From the NCBI GenBank assembly GCA_024695405.1, contig JAILIF010000051.1, forward strand, positions 1 through 43,176: a stretch of DNA of 43,176 nt. The letters run 5' to 3'. Within the stretch, counting starts at the first letter, position 1, and every line of letters starts with the position of its first letter. Under the pieces are notes generated by a model, which worked only from the letters and a program-made list of their open reading frames with translations, had not been told where the DNA came from and searched no databases. Shown piece by piece: positions 43,006-43,176 of this stretch. This stretch comes from Bacilli bacterium. GTDB taxonomy: Bacteria; Bacillota_I; Bacilli_A; RFN20; CAG-826. A program made the translations under genes and the position numbers.

Positions 43006-43176
43006 AATAGGTTTTATATTTGATAACCTCCTACAAATAATGTTTCTTTAGTTTTAAATTCATCAATCCTTTAGGGATTAAATCGTTTCAATAATAAGAC
43101 ATTTAAAACTAAAGAAACATTATTTGTAGGAGGTTATCAAATATAAAACCTATTATGAAAAAGAAATTAACGTTAC
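42984..43176. repeat. 76-bp perfect inverted repeat with 41-bp spacer
   Basis: Arms 42984-43059 and 43101-43176 are perfect reverse complements, centred on 43080; the right arm is cut by the window edge, so true arms may be longer. Each arm carries AGGAGG, the leader and the first codons MKKKLTL. The 41-base spacer (43060-43100) is not symmetric as a whole, though it contains a small AATCC/GGATT dyad. TTGATG at one end of the spacer faces the leftward gene only. Confidence 0.95.
43155..43176 (+). CDS. Start of a divergent twin lipoprotein gene (cut by window edge)
   Basis: The mirror ATG at 43155 opens MKKKLTL, identical over 22 bases to the start of the BspA-like gene and with the same leader. 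If real it is a second lipoprotein, probably a BspA-like paralogue, read away from the first. If the repeat is an assembly fold-back, this gene does not exist. Only seven codons are visible. Confidence 0.5.

Overview
The window is AT-rich DNA with short intergenic gaps, strong AGGAGG-type ribosome sites, a CIRCE heat-shock operator and many lipoproteins with a Cys lipobox. This suggests an uncultured low-GC Bacillota of class Bacilli, perhaps an Erysipelotrichales/RF39/RFN20-like gut organism. That placement is inference. TGA is used as a stop (for example at 12920-12922 and at the end of the second antitoxin) and Trp is TGG, so the code is standard and not the Mycoplasma code. The window starts inside tuf and stops inside a perfect inverted repeat, as an assembled contig would.

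Layout. 1-3.7 kb: str operon on the minus strand (rpsL-rpsG-fusA-tuf) with a leader promoter, a possible attenuator and a separate tuf promoter. 3.8-6.3 kb: a RhuM-type protein with a PLD-like tail and a Cys-rich lipoprotein. 6.3-9.4 kb: an hsp20-htpG stress operon under two tandem CIRCE sites, then an orphan antitoxin next to a broken PIN toxin. 9.5-11.8 kb: membrane proteins (DUF308-like, CaCA exchanger, CPBP protease). 11.9-14.1 kb: a methyltransferase and an Fe-S L-serine dehydratase. 14.1-16.4 kb: PRPP synthase with uracil and hypoxanthine phosphoribosyltransferases, i.e. PRPP supply plus base salvage. 16.4-21.3 kb: a secreted endonuclease I lipoprotein and a TldD/TldE pair. 21.4-23.9 kb: pyrophosphatase, a DUF2130 protein and an intact PIN toxin-antitoxin pair. 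24.0-32.7 kb: a glycan-degradation cluster (GH43 lipoprotein and two very large GH3 proteins with reversed domain order). 32.9-36.8 kb: GNAT, XRE regulator, a lipoprotein tyrosine phosphatase and an Sfp-type PPTase. 37-41 kb: a c-di-GMP phosphodiesterase, an ATPase with a helically phased repeat array upstream, and a sirtuin. 41.1-43.2 kb: a BspA-like leucine-rich-repeat lipoprotein whose 5' end lies in a 76-bp perfect inverted repeat that begins a divergent twin gene at the window edge.

Functionally the window combines housekeeping (translation, chaperones, nucleotide salvage) with a surface programme: lipoproteins carrying CxxC modules, secreted nuclease, plant-glycan hydrolases, extracellular phosphatase and LRR adhesin. 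The strongest leads are the inverted repeat between twin BspA leaders, the phased TTGTAATT array, the eroded GH3 paralogue with shared promoter elements, two conserved-motif losses (EF-Tu G4, TldD HExxxH), and a set of genes whose -10 box sits 6-13 bases before the start codon with no usable ribosome site.
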